Shown: in pieces, positions 25,701-37,083 of the stretch
Position numbering within the stretch: the stretch's first letter is position 1
How the letters are laid out: every line of letters begins with the position of its first letter
Origin: Fasciolopsis buskii
Lineage: Eukaryota; Platyhelminthes; Trematoda; Plagiorchiida; Fasciolidae
Direction of reading: 5' to 3'
Assembly: GCA_008360955.1 (NCBI GenBank)
Contig: LUCM01002898.1
Span: forward strand, 73,876-137,875
DNA: 64,000 nt
Position numbers and translations under genes: made by a program
Notes under the pieces: generated by a model
The model's database searches: none
Told to the model about the DNA's origin: nothing
The model's input: the letters and a program-made list of their open reading frames with translations, nothing else

Positions 25701-28208
25701 CCAACGGGGGAAACTGTGCAAACAGCCAAACTTCCGTTGGTCATGTTTTGCATATGAAGTGTCTTTTTCCAGCATGTGTCAAGGGTTTATCGACCATTTA
25801 ACTCGTTTCACATTTGATATCCTCTCCTCTCACGATTTCGTTCGTTTGTACATAAAATAAAATAAATTGATCATCATGAAGTGCGTCTTTGATAACGGTA
25901 CACTTGTTTGTTCATTTATCATCCTTTTATCAAATCCTTGCCTCTGTTCTAACACAAATCACGATTAGTCACTGTTTTCTCGTTTTTTCAAACATTTTGC
26001 GCGACGGATTTGAGAATTCTCATTCGTTCGGGTGTTGCGTGAAGATGTTATTTGATTCAAGCCAGCATCGAAGTAATCTAATAGATTGTCTGGCAGCAAA
26101 TATTAGACACAGTACACGTCACGTTTTACTTCTTACTATTATCAATATCGGTCTCGAATTACCACATTGTCCTTATTTCGCCCAATTTAAATCCCACGAA
26201 AATGGAACAAGTTTGGTGGAAGATCGTAGGCGTTTTGCTGGTTCCCAAATAGAGAGTTGATTGGGGATGAGTGAATACGAATCTGTAACAATTAGTTCTA
26301 GAAGCTAAAATGTTGAGTATTTCTGTGAAGTCATAAGAGCAAAAACTAAGGCCGATTTGTTTGTCAGTGGAAACCTTTGCAAATGTGCTCTGCGACAACC
26401 ATACAATGCCTATGCACCTTTAGATTTTTGCCTACCCAACGGATGAAAGTCGGGCCTTTTGCAGTCGAACGTAGTTGATTTCCTCTTCTTCTGCCGCCAA
26501 CTCGGGTGAGAAAATCATCCGGAATAAGCGGATACCGAAAGTTCAATTCATTTCAGATGACTGCCCACAAAAACGTAATATGCCATCCTTTAGCAACAAA
26601 ATCCTAGTTAGATTTAAGAAAGTGGAAGAAACACATTCACAAGGCCCGAATAACTCCATCCCTAGGCTTCACCCGGTTCTCATTGTTATCAAAACTGACT
26701 TATTGACGCAAACAAATGCCATTAGAGTTCCAGCTTTTTATTTTACTCAATCGCGGATGACAAGTTTCCGTCTTATCCAAGTAGTTATACAGCGCAACAA
26801 CAAATCGCCAAATTTACATAAAACCGTTTAGTCAAAAATATTCTATTAAGATTGGAAATGGGTTATAATTTACACGATCGAATTTGTTGTATTTTTATTT
26901 TCCTAAAGGGATATGCATAAAATCAGCTATTTGAGTAAAACAAACGAAGTTGGAAAATTATCAAGTCCTTTGAAATGAAGTTTAGGTCGGCCCAGATTTA
27001 TTCGATGAATGAGATACCTAGACTGTGGGCTTAAAACTGGTCAAACTTATGATTGATAAAATAATGAAATGAGCCTGAATCGTACAAATTAAACCGTCGA
27101 ATGAGCTTCCCCCCAGTCAAACCTATTTTGGTCTAGAAAATGAAACTTTCCACTTTCTAGATTCCCAAATCGATCAAAGCATCAGGAATAGAATAATACC
27201 AGCTGACGAATCAGCTCATTTTCAGTGATTCGCAACCAGTCCGTTACATCACATTACATCTGACTAACAAAGACCCGGGGTAAGGAAAGTTGATGGATGA
27301 AGTGAATGTGTGAAGAGCGGAAAGAAACGATGCACACACGTGATCCAGATTTAATTCTAGCGTCTGTTTTCCCAATTCCGAGTTAAATCTGATTCTTACG
27401 TGTTCAACTTTTTTCTACTCTTGACCCTTTCACTTCATCCCGCATCATCTTTCCTTATCCCAGTTGATGCCAATCCTGTTTAAGTTGATATAAGGACGTG
27501 ATTATGAATCATTGGAAACACTTTTGTCGGTCACTTGATGCCATTCTTTCTCAGCTGCAGTAGGAGCTGGGAGATGTTGCAGCCCCGTACTCTTTGGCCA
27601 CGCTGGCAGGCCTGGTGCTTGTAGAAAATCGGTTGATAAAATCCCAGGGTACTGAAATATTGTTATTCTACCTGAGGTTCTAATCACTACTGTTTTGTGT
27701 GACTTCGCATGAATAAACAAAAAATGTGAGCCGCAACCAGTTTACAGGTTTCCCCTTCTTCGGTTGACACATTCTGATTTGCATACTATTTTAGTAGGTT
27801 AATGGCGACCGAACACTTGTCGGGTCAACCGATGCCTTGGAATTGTTCATTGATCATTTCAGGAATGTGATTTCAGTGAGAAAATACCTTGGTCATGAGT
27901 GATCCATCAACTGTTTGTTTTTTCTCTCTCTTTTCAAAACGTGCGGATTTTCTACACTAGATTTCACTAACATACTAACTGTTATGATGCCCAGTCCCAA
28001 GGCTTAGCATTAGCATGCAATTGCAGATGTAATAGAATTGAAATCACTGGGGTGACAAAACTAACTGATAGAAACCATAGATTAACGTCGAATACATGCA
28101 TGCATACAGGTGACAGGACGGGATTAAGTTTGTAAAAATAAGGTTGATACTTGAGTGTAATATTGCAGTTTGACCTAACTATTTCTCATCCTCATTGTCT
28201 AAGCACAC
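19791..28208. other. no recognisable gene
   Basis: There is a long stretch without homology I can recognise. Two adjacent plus-strand frames at 25257-25643 (128 codons) and 25889-26260 (123 codons), and a third at 26475-26831 (118 codons), have plausible composition but no domain and weak splice contexts. They are within the length expected by chance in sequence of this size and are not called. Confidence 0.45.
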
Positions 28209-28231
28209 CCGCCCCCCCCCCACACACCATC
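28209..28231. repeat. C-rich simple run
   Basis: This is a run of ten or more C followed by CACACACC. It is low-complexity sequence prone to length change. Confidence 0.8.
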
Positions 28232-28975
28232 CTGACAGAACACGGATCTTGGGGCAACTAGCCCTGGACAGCTCTCGTAGAAACGTGAAGCGGTTACCAG
28301 GCGCTGCAAAAAATATTGTCTCTAAGTAATAAGTACTCACATAGATCTTAGGTACCGCGGTCCAAATCTCACTAGGGTCTGTCAGATAATCATTAAGCTG
28401 TCAGTTGAATAGGCCAATTCCTTTGCATTAATTTGCAGTCGCCTCATCAATTTGGATTTTAAAAAAATGTGTTTGAGCAAACTTAGGTTGTCACGCAGAA
28501 TATGGCTATTTTCATCCGCAACAAGCCGAATCCATGAGTATCATAAATAGCCATGGTAACATTTAAAGCTCGCGTTGGATGCTGTCCAAGTGAAGACACT
28601 TGCCTTCTTCGGGATGTCACAGTAGTCATCATCGCTTGGTTTTTGTACAAATTACACCGTTGCACAAGCATGTCATCGGGTGAAAAATGTTTTAAACTAA
28701 ACTTCACACCCAGTTATCACAAATTTAAGATGTTGTTAGTCCGTCAGTTCTGTGAGTTTGTAGTGACTATCGAATACGGACTACCTGGCCGTGTCACACA
28801 CGCTGAAAACCAGGGTATCCTGTTTGAAGTCTAATAATTTGTCCGAGGGTCGCACTAAATGGAATGATATGATTCGGTTGGTGGGGTTAGGGACTAACTA
28901 CCCGTTGCCCAAATAGTCGCGAATGGTCAAATTTACTGAGTGTCTTGTGTGCTGTGACGTGATTTTTTATTTCAG

Positions 28976-29044
28976 TCCATTGCGGGAGTTGCATTGAAGG
29001 AACAAATTATGCACGACTTTTTGATCAATGACCAAGATGAATAG
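28976..29044 (+). CDS. candidate terminal exon, unknown product
   Basis: An excellent acceptor-like sequence (a run of six T, then ATTTCAG) ends at 28975. The frame that starts right after it reads SIAGVALKEQIMHDFLINDQ followed by DE and a TAG stop at 29042. The 22 residues are charged and balanced in composition, as expected for a protein C-terminus. I do not recognise the protein. No upstream exon can be joined with confidence: the nearest GTGAGT donor-like site at 28752 would need a different phase. A second acceptor-like site at 29083 opens another frame, so the two could be alternatives or both chance. It acts as a hypothesis for RNA-seq, not as a gene call. Confidence 0.25.
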   Translation, partial: SIAGVALKEQIMHDFLINDQDE

Positions 29045-29083
29045 AGACTCAAAGTTTAACTTCCAATTCCTTAACTCCTTTAG

Positions 29084-29306
29084 CAGTTTGCTCTCAACTG
29101 TAGAAGACTCTTGCTTTTGTAAATCCGAAGAGTTAATAAGATATCCTAATTTTACTGTGATGACAGACAATACCGTGTCATCCCATCTATCAGATACTGA
29201 CTCATCCACACTGCTCGTGAACCAACAAACGTGGGCTTGCACAACACGGCTTGATGGAGACCAGCTGAACTTGACCCCTCACCACCAGCATCCAGAAACA
29301 AAATGA
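29084..29306 (+). CDS. candidate terminal exon, unknown product
   Basis: A long pyrimidine tract (TTCCAATTCCTTAACTCCTTTAG) ends at 29083. The frame after it is open for 73 codons to a TGA at 29304. It is rich in Ser, Thr and Asp (SSLLSTVEDSC, then SSHLSDTDSSTLLVN) and ends HHQHPETK. No domain is recognised. An ATTAAA, a variant poly(A) signal, lies about 135 bases downstream. A minus-strand frame covers the same bases (28967-29242), so the coding strand is not certain. Confidence 0.25.
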
Positions 29307-30485
29307 GGGACCCTAATCCATTCTGTGCGAATTTGTCCATCATGACTATCATTCTAGTGTCATTTGGTAACTTGTGATGTCCAATAACCCACGAGACCTT
29401 CTTGATGAAATACGGTAGGAAGCTGTTCTACCCCAAGCCCATTAAATGAACCTATCATTGTTCAGAGGCCGTTTCAGGACAAGTCGACCGACTTCGGGTG
29501 CAGTTCCGCTTGAAGTGACACTGACATATCAAGCACAGCGTGATTTATTTCAAAATGCACAGTCATTTTTTTGGATGCACTTAGGCCTCAAAGATGGTTT
29601 GACTAAAACTGGGAAAAATAAGTTGCTGTTCCGTCTGAGACTGAAGTAGGTTGGCGTTGTCAAGAGCCCAAGAACTTCTTGAGGAGTTCGTCATTCAAAA
29701 GGCTTTCGCCATCGCGGTTGTTGAGGGAAGACTGCGCCGAACGAACAAAACAGCTTAGACCAAAGTGCAAGTTATCCAACGAATCGGTTATTGAAAATCG
29801 ACTGACAGTGGATTCAAATGTGGAAGACACTTTTGCCAGAATTTCCGAATTTCATCTGACCAGTGGGGACTACAGAAATTAAGATCTAGTGTGACATACA
29901 CCCTGATAATCTTATTCCCTTAACCTACGTTTTAGCTTGATAATTTTACATTCGTTTATTGCCGTATGAATTCCAAAATGTCATGACAATGTTTGTGCTT
30001 ACAGTGCAGGAACCATTCACTCATGGTACAAAATTATTCTTTGAGCTGCTTACTGCCCAGTGTCAGATTTCTCTTGTCCGTAGTACAAAATCTAAAAACT
30101 CCTCATGGATGGTTTGTTTCGTTTGTTGCAATCACTTTGTAATCTGGATCGGATTTAAAAACGGGGATCACATACGACGTAGTTTCTCACTTTCTGCCTC
30201 GGTGTACGCGCCAAATGCAAAACAACGTGAAATTAAATGCCCCACGGTTCAACAGAAAAACGACTGTTGGTATTGTTCGATCAGAAGAAACAGTGATACT
30301 TCAACTTTCAAAAATTCATATTAAAGTGTTGCCAATCGGTTGTTCTGCGGCAGAGAAACAAAATAATCAAGCATTTATGTTTCTAAACAACTTTCACCGA
30401 ATTGAACTAAATTGTTATCACTTGTGCTTCGAACAGATGAATATATCGTTTTATTGATTTGTTAGTGATCTGATTCGTCCCTAAG
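29307..30485. other. no supported gene
   Basis: Several short plus-strand frames (29446-29649, 29679-29882, 29959-30324) follow one another in different frames without recognised homology or clear splice sites. Nothing else is visible. Confidence 0.45.
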
Positions 30486-30599
30486 CATTTCCACCGTTAA
30501 AAGCCACAGAAGCATTTTACGATCGCTGGATTCTTGTTAACGAATGGAAATTACACGTCTATCACATCCGATCCAGAACTTGGAATGAGATGAATGATT
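30486..30599 (+). CDS. candidate internal exon, unknown product
   Basis: A full GTAAGT donor-like sequence begins at 30600 and an acceptor-like TTCGTCCCTAAG ends at 30485. Between them one frame is open for 37 codons and reads FPPLKATEAFYDRWILVN, then EWKLHVYHIRSRTWNEMND. The stop just upstream (TAA 30482-30484) falls inside the proposed intron, as it should. The high content of Trp, Tyr and charged residues is typical of folded protein. I recognise no family. The next open stretch, around 30655-30741, does not continue in the required phase, so no gene model follows. Confidence 0.22.
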
Positions 30600-30741
30600 G
30601 TAAGTCGATTGTTAGACTGAAACAACTCACTACTATTCCCACCATTTATGTGTAATTCAAATAGGCACATTTCAAAGTTGTTAATGGGAGGATGTGCTGC
30701 TTCAAACCGATTTTCTAAGGTCTACAGGCACAAGATGCGTG

Positions 30742-32579
30742 AGTGATAACAAAGCATTTAAGATAGTATCTTGAGATTAATGTTTCATTTGTCTGTGAAT
30801 AAATCTTTGTACTGTGGCAAAACTAATTTTCCATTACGTAAACCAGGTCAGTGGTCCACCGTTCAATACTGAGCTTTCAGCCCAAATTAAGGTAATTTGT
30901 ACACAACATAGCTTTTGCCTTGGCAATCAGACAGCTGACAAAGGCAGGATAGAAGATTCTCAGTTGATTAACTGAGTTGCCCTCGGTTAAAGCAAGTTTT
31001 ACCGAATCGCATCATCAAACAGAAACTCGTGTTCTTTGAGTTGCTCTATTTCACTAGTGGAATCTATCTTCCCTCTGTGCCCAAATCGTGAACAGATCTG
31101 AAGAGCCTTTTGTTTACAACTCGTTCTGGCTGGCAAAAATCATGCCTTCCCTCTTTAGTACAATGGAGTGCCCTTAGTTAAGCATTTTTTGTGTCACCAT
31201 CATCGTAGTTCAAATGTTTTAACCAAGATCGGAGCAAAGTTGGCGCTTGTCTTCACAAAATGTCAACAAGTCACACTCAGTGTATCGGACTGCGAATCGA
31301 ATAATTCCGGCCCCATGTGCTGCATTCGACGGGTTGTAGTCCGAACGGTGAGTGCATAATGACGCGTCTTACTGACTGCACCAGTAGATAGGATTGTAAT
31401 TTTTTTCGGCAGAAAGAAGACAATCAGAAACTCGAGTCTGACTTTTGTTTCCTTGTCGGGCATAGAATAACCAATCACTGTTTCCCAAATTCAAAAGTAT
31501 CCTGCAATCAGCGCCGACGTTTTTTGGTGATTTATGGTATTTCGATTGCACAAGACTAGTTAGTGCAGCTGACGAAGAGTAATCATAAGAAGCTCTCCTT
31601 ATAATTCTGCGGCAGTAGCTCAATAATTTAGGCAAACTCACTTCCCAGAGATCAATGGTCTTACGATGTGAATGCTATCGTTTGTCTGATTGGATTCGGT
31701 AAAGACTGATGAAAGTCCAAATGTTCATAGCAATTTCGATCACGCCGCAGTTAAAATTCAAGGCGATTTTGACTCAGAATACACTAGGTATCGAACTATT
31801 CTGTTCAGAAGCGAGCAAAACCTAAGACCCGATTGTAATACATAACTCAGAACACTGGTAACAAAAATTCTCGATTTCAAGTCAGGATGATATTAGACAA
31901 GTTGTCGAGACTCGGTTGTGCAGTTCCGTTTCGAGAAGATAGTCGGAGCGGGTAAACGTAGACTATGGTGACGATACTCGCCAGGAAAAGTAGTGTAACG
32001 GTAATTTCATGGTTTTCAATGATTGGTTGTTCTTTCCCAAAGTATCGAGAGCCATATCGCAGTCAACTCAAATCTTTCACCACCAAACTGCTATCGACCG
32101 TTGAAAGAAAACGAAGGCGACGTGGTTTTATCTACCCGACAAGCCTGAAACAAAGAATTTTAAAACAGTCTCAGTTTATCAGTGCAAACAGGCATTTTTT
32201 TTTAGGTACCACTGTTTTCCCCGAATGGACGTTGATCAGACCGATCGCTGTTTGATTAGCTTTGCTAATCGCCTACTGACCGGATTTGGCTGACTTCTTA
32301 TTCCAATCTTGTTGAACACTGGGACGGATTTAGAACGTGAAGATTCCGCGGCCAGTGTCAATCTATTGGCAACTTCCACTCCTATGAGCTTCATTTCATA
32401 ACTTACATGCTTATTTCGCTACTCACATTGGTCTGTGGAATAACATTTTGCCTGTTGTGCTTTCCGAGTAAGCAGAAAAGTTATATTTGTTGGTCTGCTC
32501 CAATGAACGACCTCATTTAAATTCAGCAACCAACACGTGAAGCAAGATATCGTTTGCAAGAAACTGTTCTCCTGCAAGC
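30742..32579. other. no recognisable gene
   Basis: There is no domain, repeat or RNA gene visible. Frames are at most 96 codons. Confidence 0.5.
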
Positions 32580-33251
32580 CTAATGCCCGAGCTTCGGTGC
32601 TAATGTCCACTTCTCGGAAGTACATGAAAAATAGTATGTAGCGCAGGACAGTGTCAGATCCATTTTAGAAATTAATAAATGACTAATATCGTCAGTTTTG
32701 GATGCTCGTTGGGCTCGAAAAATCCTATTGCATTCGTATAAACCCTTTAGCCAGAGAGCAGATAAAAAATTACAATGGCAGAAGCGCTGGCAAAAGTGGA
32801 CAAATCTTCTGTTGCCCAGAAGATCACATTTCCTTTCGCGTGGAAAACCTCGGGAAAGCTGCGACGGTAGGTCTGACGTCCAACTGGCTAGGCTCTGTGA
32901 ATCACATAGATGACTGTCGTTTTTCAAATTTTGTGGATGGAAACTCCGATAGTTCGATATCAAAGTTTCTCAAATCCCTACTCGGAAGATACAAAGATAC
33001 GGAAAGTTGGGATATTTTGTATTAGTGAAAAATGGTTACTCGCCCAAGCAGGTGGTTTTTCCACTAAAAACTCACTCGCGTGTCGATTTATTGTGTTTCG
33101 TCGGATAAATTACCAGAATATGCTTGGAGCTGGGGGAAAATACCGGGAAGTGATTATGATCAAAACTAGTAGACCTCCTAATGTGTATCTATTATTCAGT
33201 AGTAAACAAGCACCCTATCGTTACATTAAAATATCCATAAGGGACATCTGA
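32580..33251. other. stop-poor segment, coding status unresolved
   Basis: Frames of 127 codons (minus, 32580-32963), 107 codons (plus, 32702-33025), 71 codons (plus, 32698-32913) and 113 codons (plus, 32910-33251) overlap here. One plus-strand frame has a Ser/Asp-rich, protein-like stretch (FVDGNSDSSISKFLKSLLG). No frame matches a family I know, and the openness of opposing frames argues for local base composition as much as for coding. Confidence 0.4.
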
Positions 33252-33577
33252 GCTTCTTCCGAAATTTCTGTGGTCTCATTTGTAAATATCTGACGCGTTG
33301 GAATGTTGTTAAGTCTTTTGCATCACTATGGCAATTAGTGTTGTTGTCTAAAAGGATGGAGATGAATTCCGCAAACATTCTTCTTGTAGGGTTCGACTAG
33401 AACAAATAAGCTTTTCTACGGTCTGCCATGTCCATCCAACGGTAACTGAGAAATGCTCAATGCTATTTGCGGCCAACAATTACCAGAACCACTTGGCCTT
33501 TAGAAAACGTGGAGAAGTGAGAATGATTTTGAATTGCAACTTGTTTTGTCGTTTGATTGGGTATCATCGATTCCTAG

Positions 33578-33773
33578 TGCTAAATGCCCCAACGTCGAAT
33601 CGTCAATGCAATTTTATCAGGACACTGGCAGACGTGTTTTGGTCTTGCCTGATGGCCGGACAGAACTTTTTGGTTGCAACCGGCAGACAGTGGATGATCC
33701 ACCTGAATCGGTCATCCTGCCTCATCCGGGAAGTGTAAAATCCCCCACATCTCTTGCCAACATTTTTTGTTAG
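33578..33773 (+). CDS. candidate exon, unknown product
   Basis: The frame open from 33534 to a TAG ending at 33773 reads SAKCPNVESSMQFYQDTG, then RRVLVLPDGRTELFGCNR, and ends SPTSLANIFC. An acceptor-like GATTCCTAG ends at 33577. The codons are mixed with a higher GC content than the neighbours, and the composition (DPPESVILPHPGS) is more protein-like than most frames here. The LPDGRTELF stretch faintly recalls the DGR repeats of TCP10/CENPJ-type domains, but it is one unit only and not enough for a call. The start and the exon's partners are unknown. Confidence 0.22.
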
Positions 33774-36700
33774 CACCTCCCCTGTCCGAATCAGCGATTG
33801 AATAAGGAAGCAAATAAGGTGTACAGGAAATGGTGGATTCGTCACTGAATCTGTTCCATTGCACCAGGTCTAAGAAAGGCAACTGAATTTTCTTAAAATT
33901 GTTGCAAGTTTGGTTAGACTAGCGGATTTTTCGTTACCCGAAGCACAAACTACTTCTTTGGCTGTTAGGAATACGAATCCGGTAAAATTAAATCGCATTC
34001 TCCCGATGAATTCCATCAGCACTGCTCATCAAAACTGATGCAATGAACTCAAGGAAGACGAGAAAACTCTCTACTGTGAATTGTTGTTTGCTGGTTCCAT
34101 ACGACAAACCAGGTGCGCACAGTTTCACTTCCAAACAGTTAAGCTTTTTGTCTTTTGTTTGGTCCAATTTTGGCGCCTGCCTTATAGCGATTCTTTTTGT
34201 CACAATGGCCAATTTGTGCACCAGAGAAGTAACAAAAGTAAGCATAACAAACTCATAGCTTAACGATAAATTGTGATCGATACAGTTCACGGATTCACAC
34301 ACACTCTCTCTTTCTTGGTAGCTTTTGCAGCAGGTTGCGACCGATAATGCTATTCTATTGTGTTGACAGAAGAAACTTAGTGATGAAATACTTAAGGCCG
34401 GTTTAATACAAATCCTGATAATATGATCAAACTTTCATCTGCTATGGCAAACTTGGAAAATTTTCCAACTGTTCATAATCGTCTTCATGAATTCCGGAAC
34501 AATAAAGCTCCGGTGCTCCTTCAGGCTACCCGACAATATCTGGCCCGCCAAACTTACGCATTTCTTCCATATTTTTGGTTTATGAACCGAAATAGTATCC
34601 CGTAACTGTCGGATACGTCTACACGTCTGCATTGTCACACACACACACATACAGTGAATTGACAATCCCTCCCCGACAGTTGCTTCATTTCTTTGAATTG
34701 CCCAGGTGCCTTCGGCGCTGAAAACTCATCTAATTTCCATTCATACTTCACATTTCCGTGATTGCTCTTTGATAGTCTATGTCTTCGGAAGAAGCATGAC
34801 CAAAACCCATTAGTCTGACTTAGTCTTCTTGGGAAATTTCTGACTCAAAGTAGCCTTGAATTTCGAGTTTGTTCTTGTTCCGCGTATGAGACACGAAAAG
34901 CCCGACGGATGCCACATGAAAACGTGAAACAAATGCAAAGCCTGGCAATTAGACGGACTGTACAATAACAGACTAGTGAGGAAAAGCTAAACTTTGATCA
35001 CTTAGGATTGATATATCGACGAGACCTCGACAGCCTAGCTCGTTTCAACACTGTCACAAAAAGCTTGTAATTAAAAGTGATTCAGTGTTTCACTGAACAG
35101 GATTTTTGTTTGAAATTTGATAGAAACAGTGCACCGTAAAGTCCAAAAGAAGACTCAGAGGTAATAACGAGAGAAAAATTAATCTGAATAATTGGATCGA
35201 TTAAAGCTTTTGGAATATCTTTCGGAAAAACACTTGGTCTGTCAATCATTGCATTGTTATCAAACTCAACACTGTTTGCTGCACACGACAGCACCTGGAT
35301 GGCCAGCAACCCGATCTAATAAATTGCTTTTGTGTGATGTGGAACTGAACAGAATTGATTGTCCAGATGCTAACCGACCCGTCGGTAATATTCATAAGTT
35401 TGATTTGTCGGCGATTGGAAACGTTTTGGGGACAGAAACTTGGTCCCGGGTTTCAGATTCAAACATATTCAAATTTCTCAGGGAAACATCGGGATGAGAA
35501 ATACACGAAACACTTTGAGCAATCAAGCAAGTTTTCCCCCGCCTGCCGTTTGCTGAATAGATGAACAGACAGGAACGGTCTGTTTATCCGATCTGGACCG
35601 AGTTCCGGAAGATGAAAACTCAAATTATCAGAAATCTCGGGGCCAAAATTTTAGGGAATAGCGTAAATGCGCAATAATGTGAAACTCAACTCATTCTTGT
35701 TCTCTTTAGCACCACCGCGATCAAACTGACTAGCATCGTTTCCTAGTATTTCATACCATATCACAAGTCCAGTTAGTCAGGGATGTGATTCACTTCTGAT
35801 TCGTCCCCTGGCACTGGCCGAGGTCCTGTCACTTATTGGATTTCAATTCAAAATTTCCCCTGTGAGTTTTCTTTTCTAAACATTTTCCGACACATTCCGA
35901 TAGTGTAGACATAAAGCTACACGAAGACGACAGGTTTTTGATCGATTATGGCCTGTCGATGAAAGAAAAGTGACGAAGCATTTTCGTTTCTTTGACGCAC
36001 TGGACGGATCGAGGGCTTCAAAGTCCTTGACCTGATCTTGACTGCCGCGGAACGTGTAAACAAATCATGATTCATTTCAAACGGGAAAAAACTTGAAAAA
36101 CAGGCAAGAAAAACCACTGACAATTGACATGTTGGACTAGTTCGAGGTTGTGAGAATAGGTGTATCACATTTGCCTAGTCTTTCAAGCAGCGTTTCGATG
36201 CCTGGATGCCAAACTGAATCATATTCACGAAACAGCGTTTAGTATTTTCACTTCCTTTTGATGTTTAACCTAATGCTTGTCATTTTGTCACTCCAAACGA
36301 ACTTTGGAAAATAAAAATGTCCTGTTAAAGCGAAATAGCTAATAATTTCGTGACCTAGTCAGAAGTTACATAATGATGGAAAAGGGCAAATGAACCGGAG
36401 TTTCGATATGTTAAGCTTTGATGTGTGACTCTCGGAATTCAGATGCATACCTTCGCTACCAGGATGGGGAGTGGAAGTGATCGGATGGGACTGGTATGAC
36501 GCTAGGACCGATTTTTGTTGTTCAACATCCATCAAAACGAACATAAGTTCAGATTTTGTGATCTTCTTCCGTTACATTTCACATGTATCTCATTTTGTTT
36601 CAAAAATCGATGGAGGATATCTTCAGACCATCACGCCACGGTTTCAGAATTTCCTTTAGTAATCAATTTGTTCCTAAAAAAAGTTTCATCACAATTACGT

Positions 36701-36915
36701 GATGTTGATTCTCCACCGGAAAAAGTAACTCCAGACGCAGCTTGCAGCAAAAATGTGAAGAAAACCTTTTTTTAGTGAGCATGGCGTAACAAATTTTTGA
36801 CCATATTTTAAGCAACATGCTCTTTATATAGTGTGAGAAGATTCCCACATGAAAATAGTTCCGAAGTGTTTGTAAAATGGTCGCATTCGTGTTGAAAGAA
36901 ATTCACACGTGAATC
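33774..36915. other. no supported gene; (AC)n at 34636-34649
   Basis: There is a 14-base CA run at 34636-34649. The plus-strand frame at 35192-35497 (101 codons) has plausible composition and could be an exon behind the acceptor-like GCTGCACACGACAG at about 35290, but it has no recognised domain and overlaps other frames. Confidence 0.45.
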
Positions 36916-37083
36916 ATGCGTTTGAGTTATTACGGATTAAAGTACTTCCGCGACGCCAAACCTCGTAAGGAACACATCTCGGACGTCATAGTTTTTCACG
37001 TAAGTTTCCAACCGCAAACCACTAGATCGGTTTCAGTGAGCCACCATATGGTGGAAAACAAGTGGCTGAAAGCCAAAATTTGA
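36916..37083 (+). CDS. candidate small ORF or first coding exon, unknown product
   Basis: An ATG at 36916 opens a 55-codon frame to a TGA at 37081. The first 28 codons (MRLSYYGLKYFRDAKPRKEH, then ISDVIVFH) end exactly at a GTAAGT donor-like sequence at 37000, so this could be a first coding exon of 84 bases with the remainder intronic. It could equally be a 55-residue protein or chance. An in-frame stop 6 bases upstream fixes the ATG as the earliest start. No domain or signal peptide is recognised. A perfect palindrome, CCACCATATGGTGG, lies inside the distal part at 37041-37054. Confidence 0.2.
   Translation: MRLSYYGLKYFRDAKPRKEHISDVIVFHVSFQPQTTRSVSVSHHMVENKWLKAKI

Noticed and set aside
25257..26831. 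Three consecutive 118-128-codon plus-strand frames as exons of one gene
   Set aside because: They are in different frames, lack good paired splice sites and show no domain.
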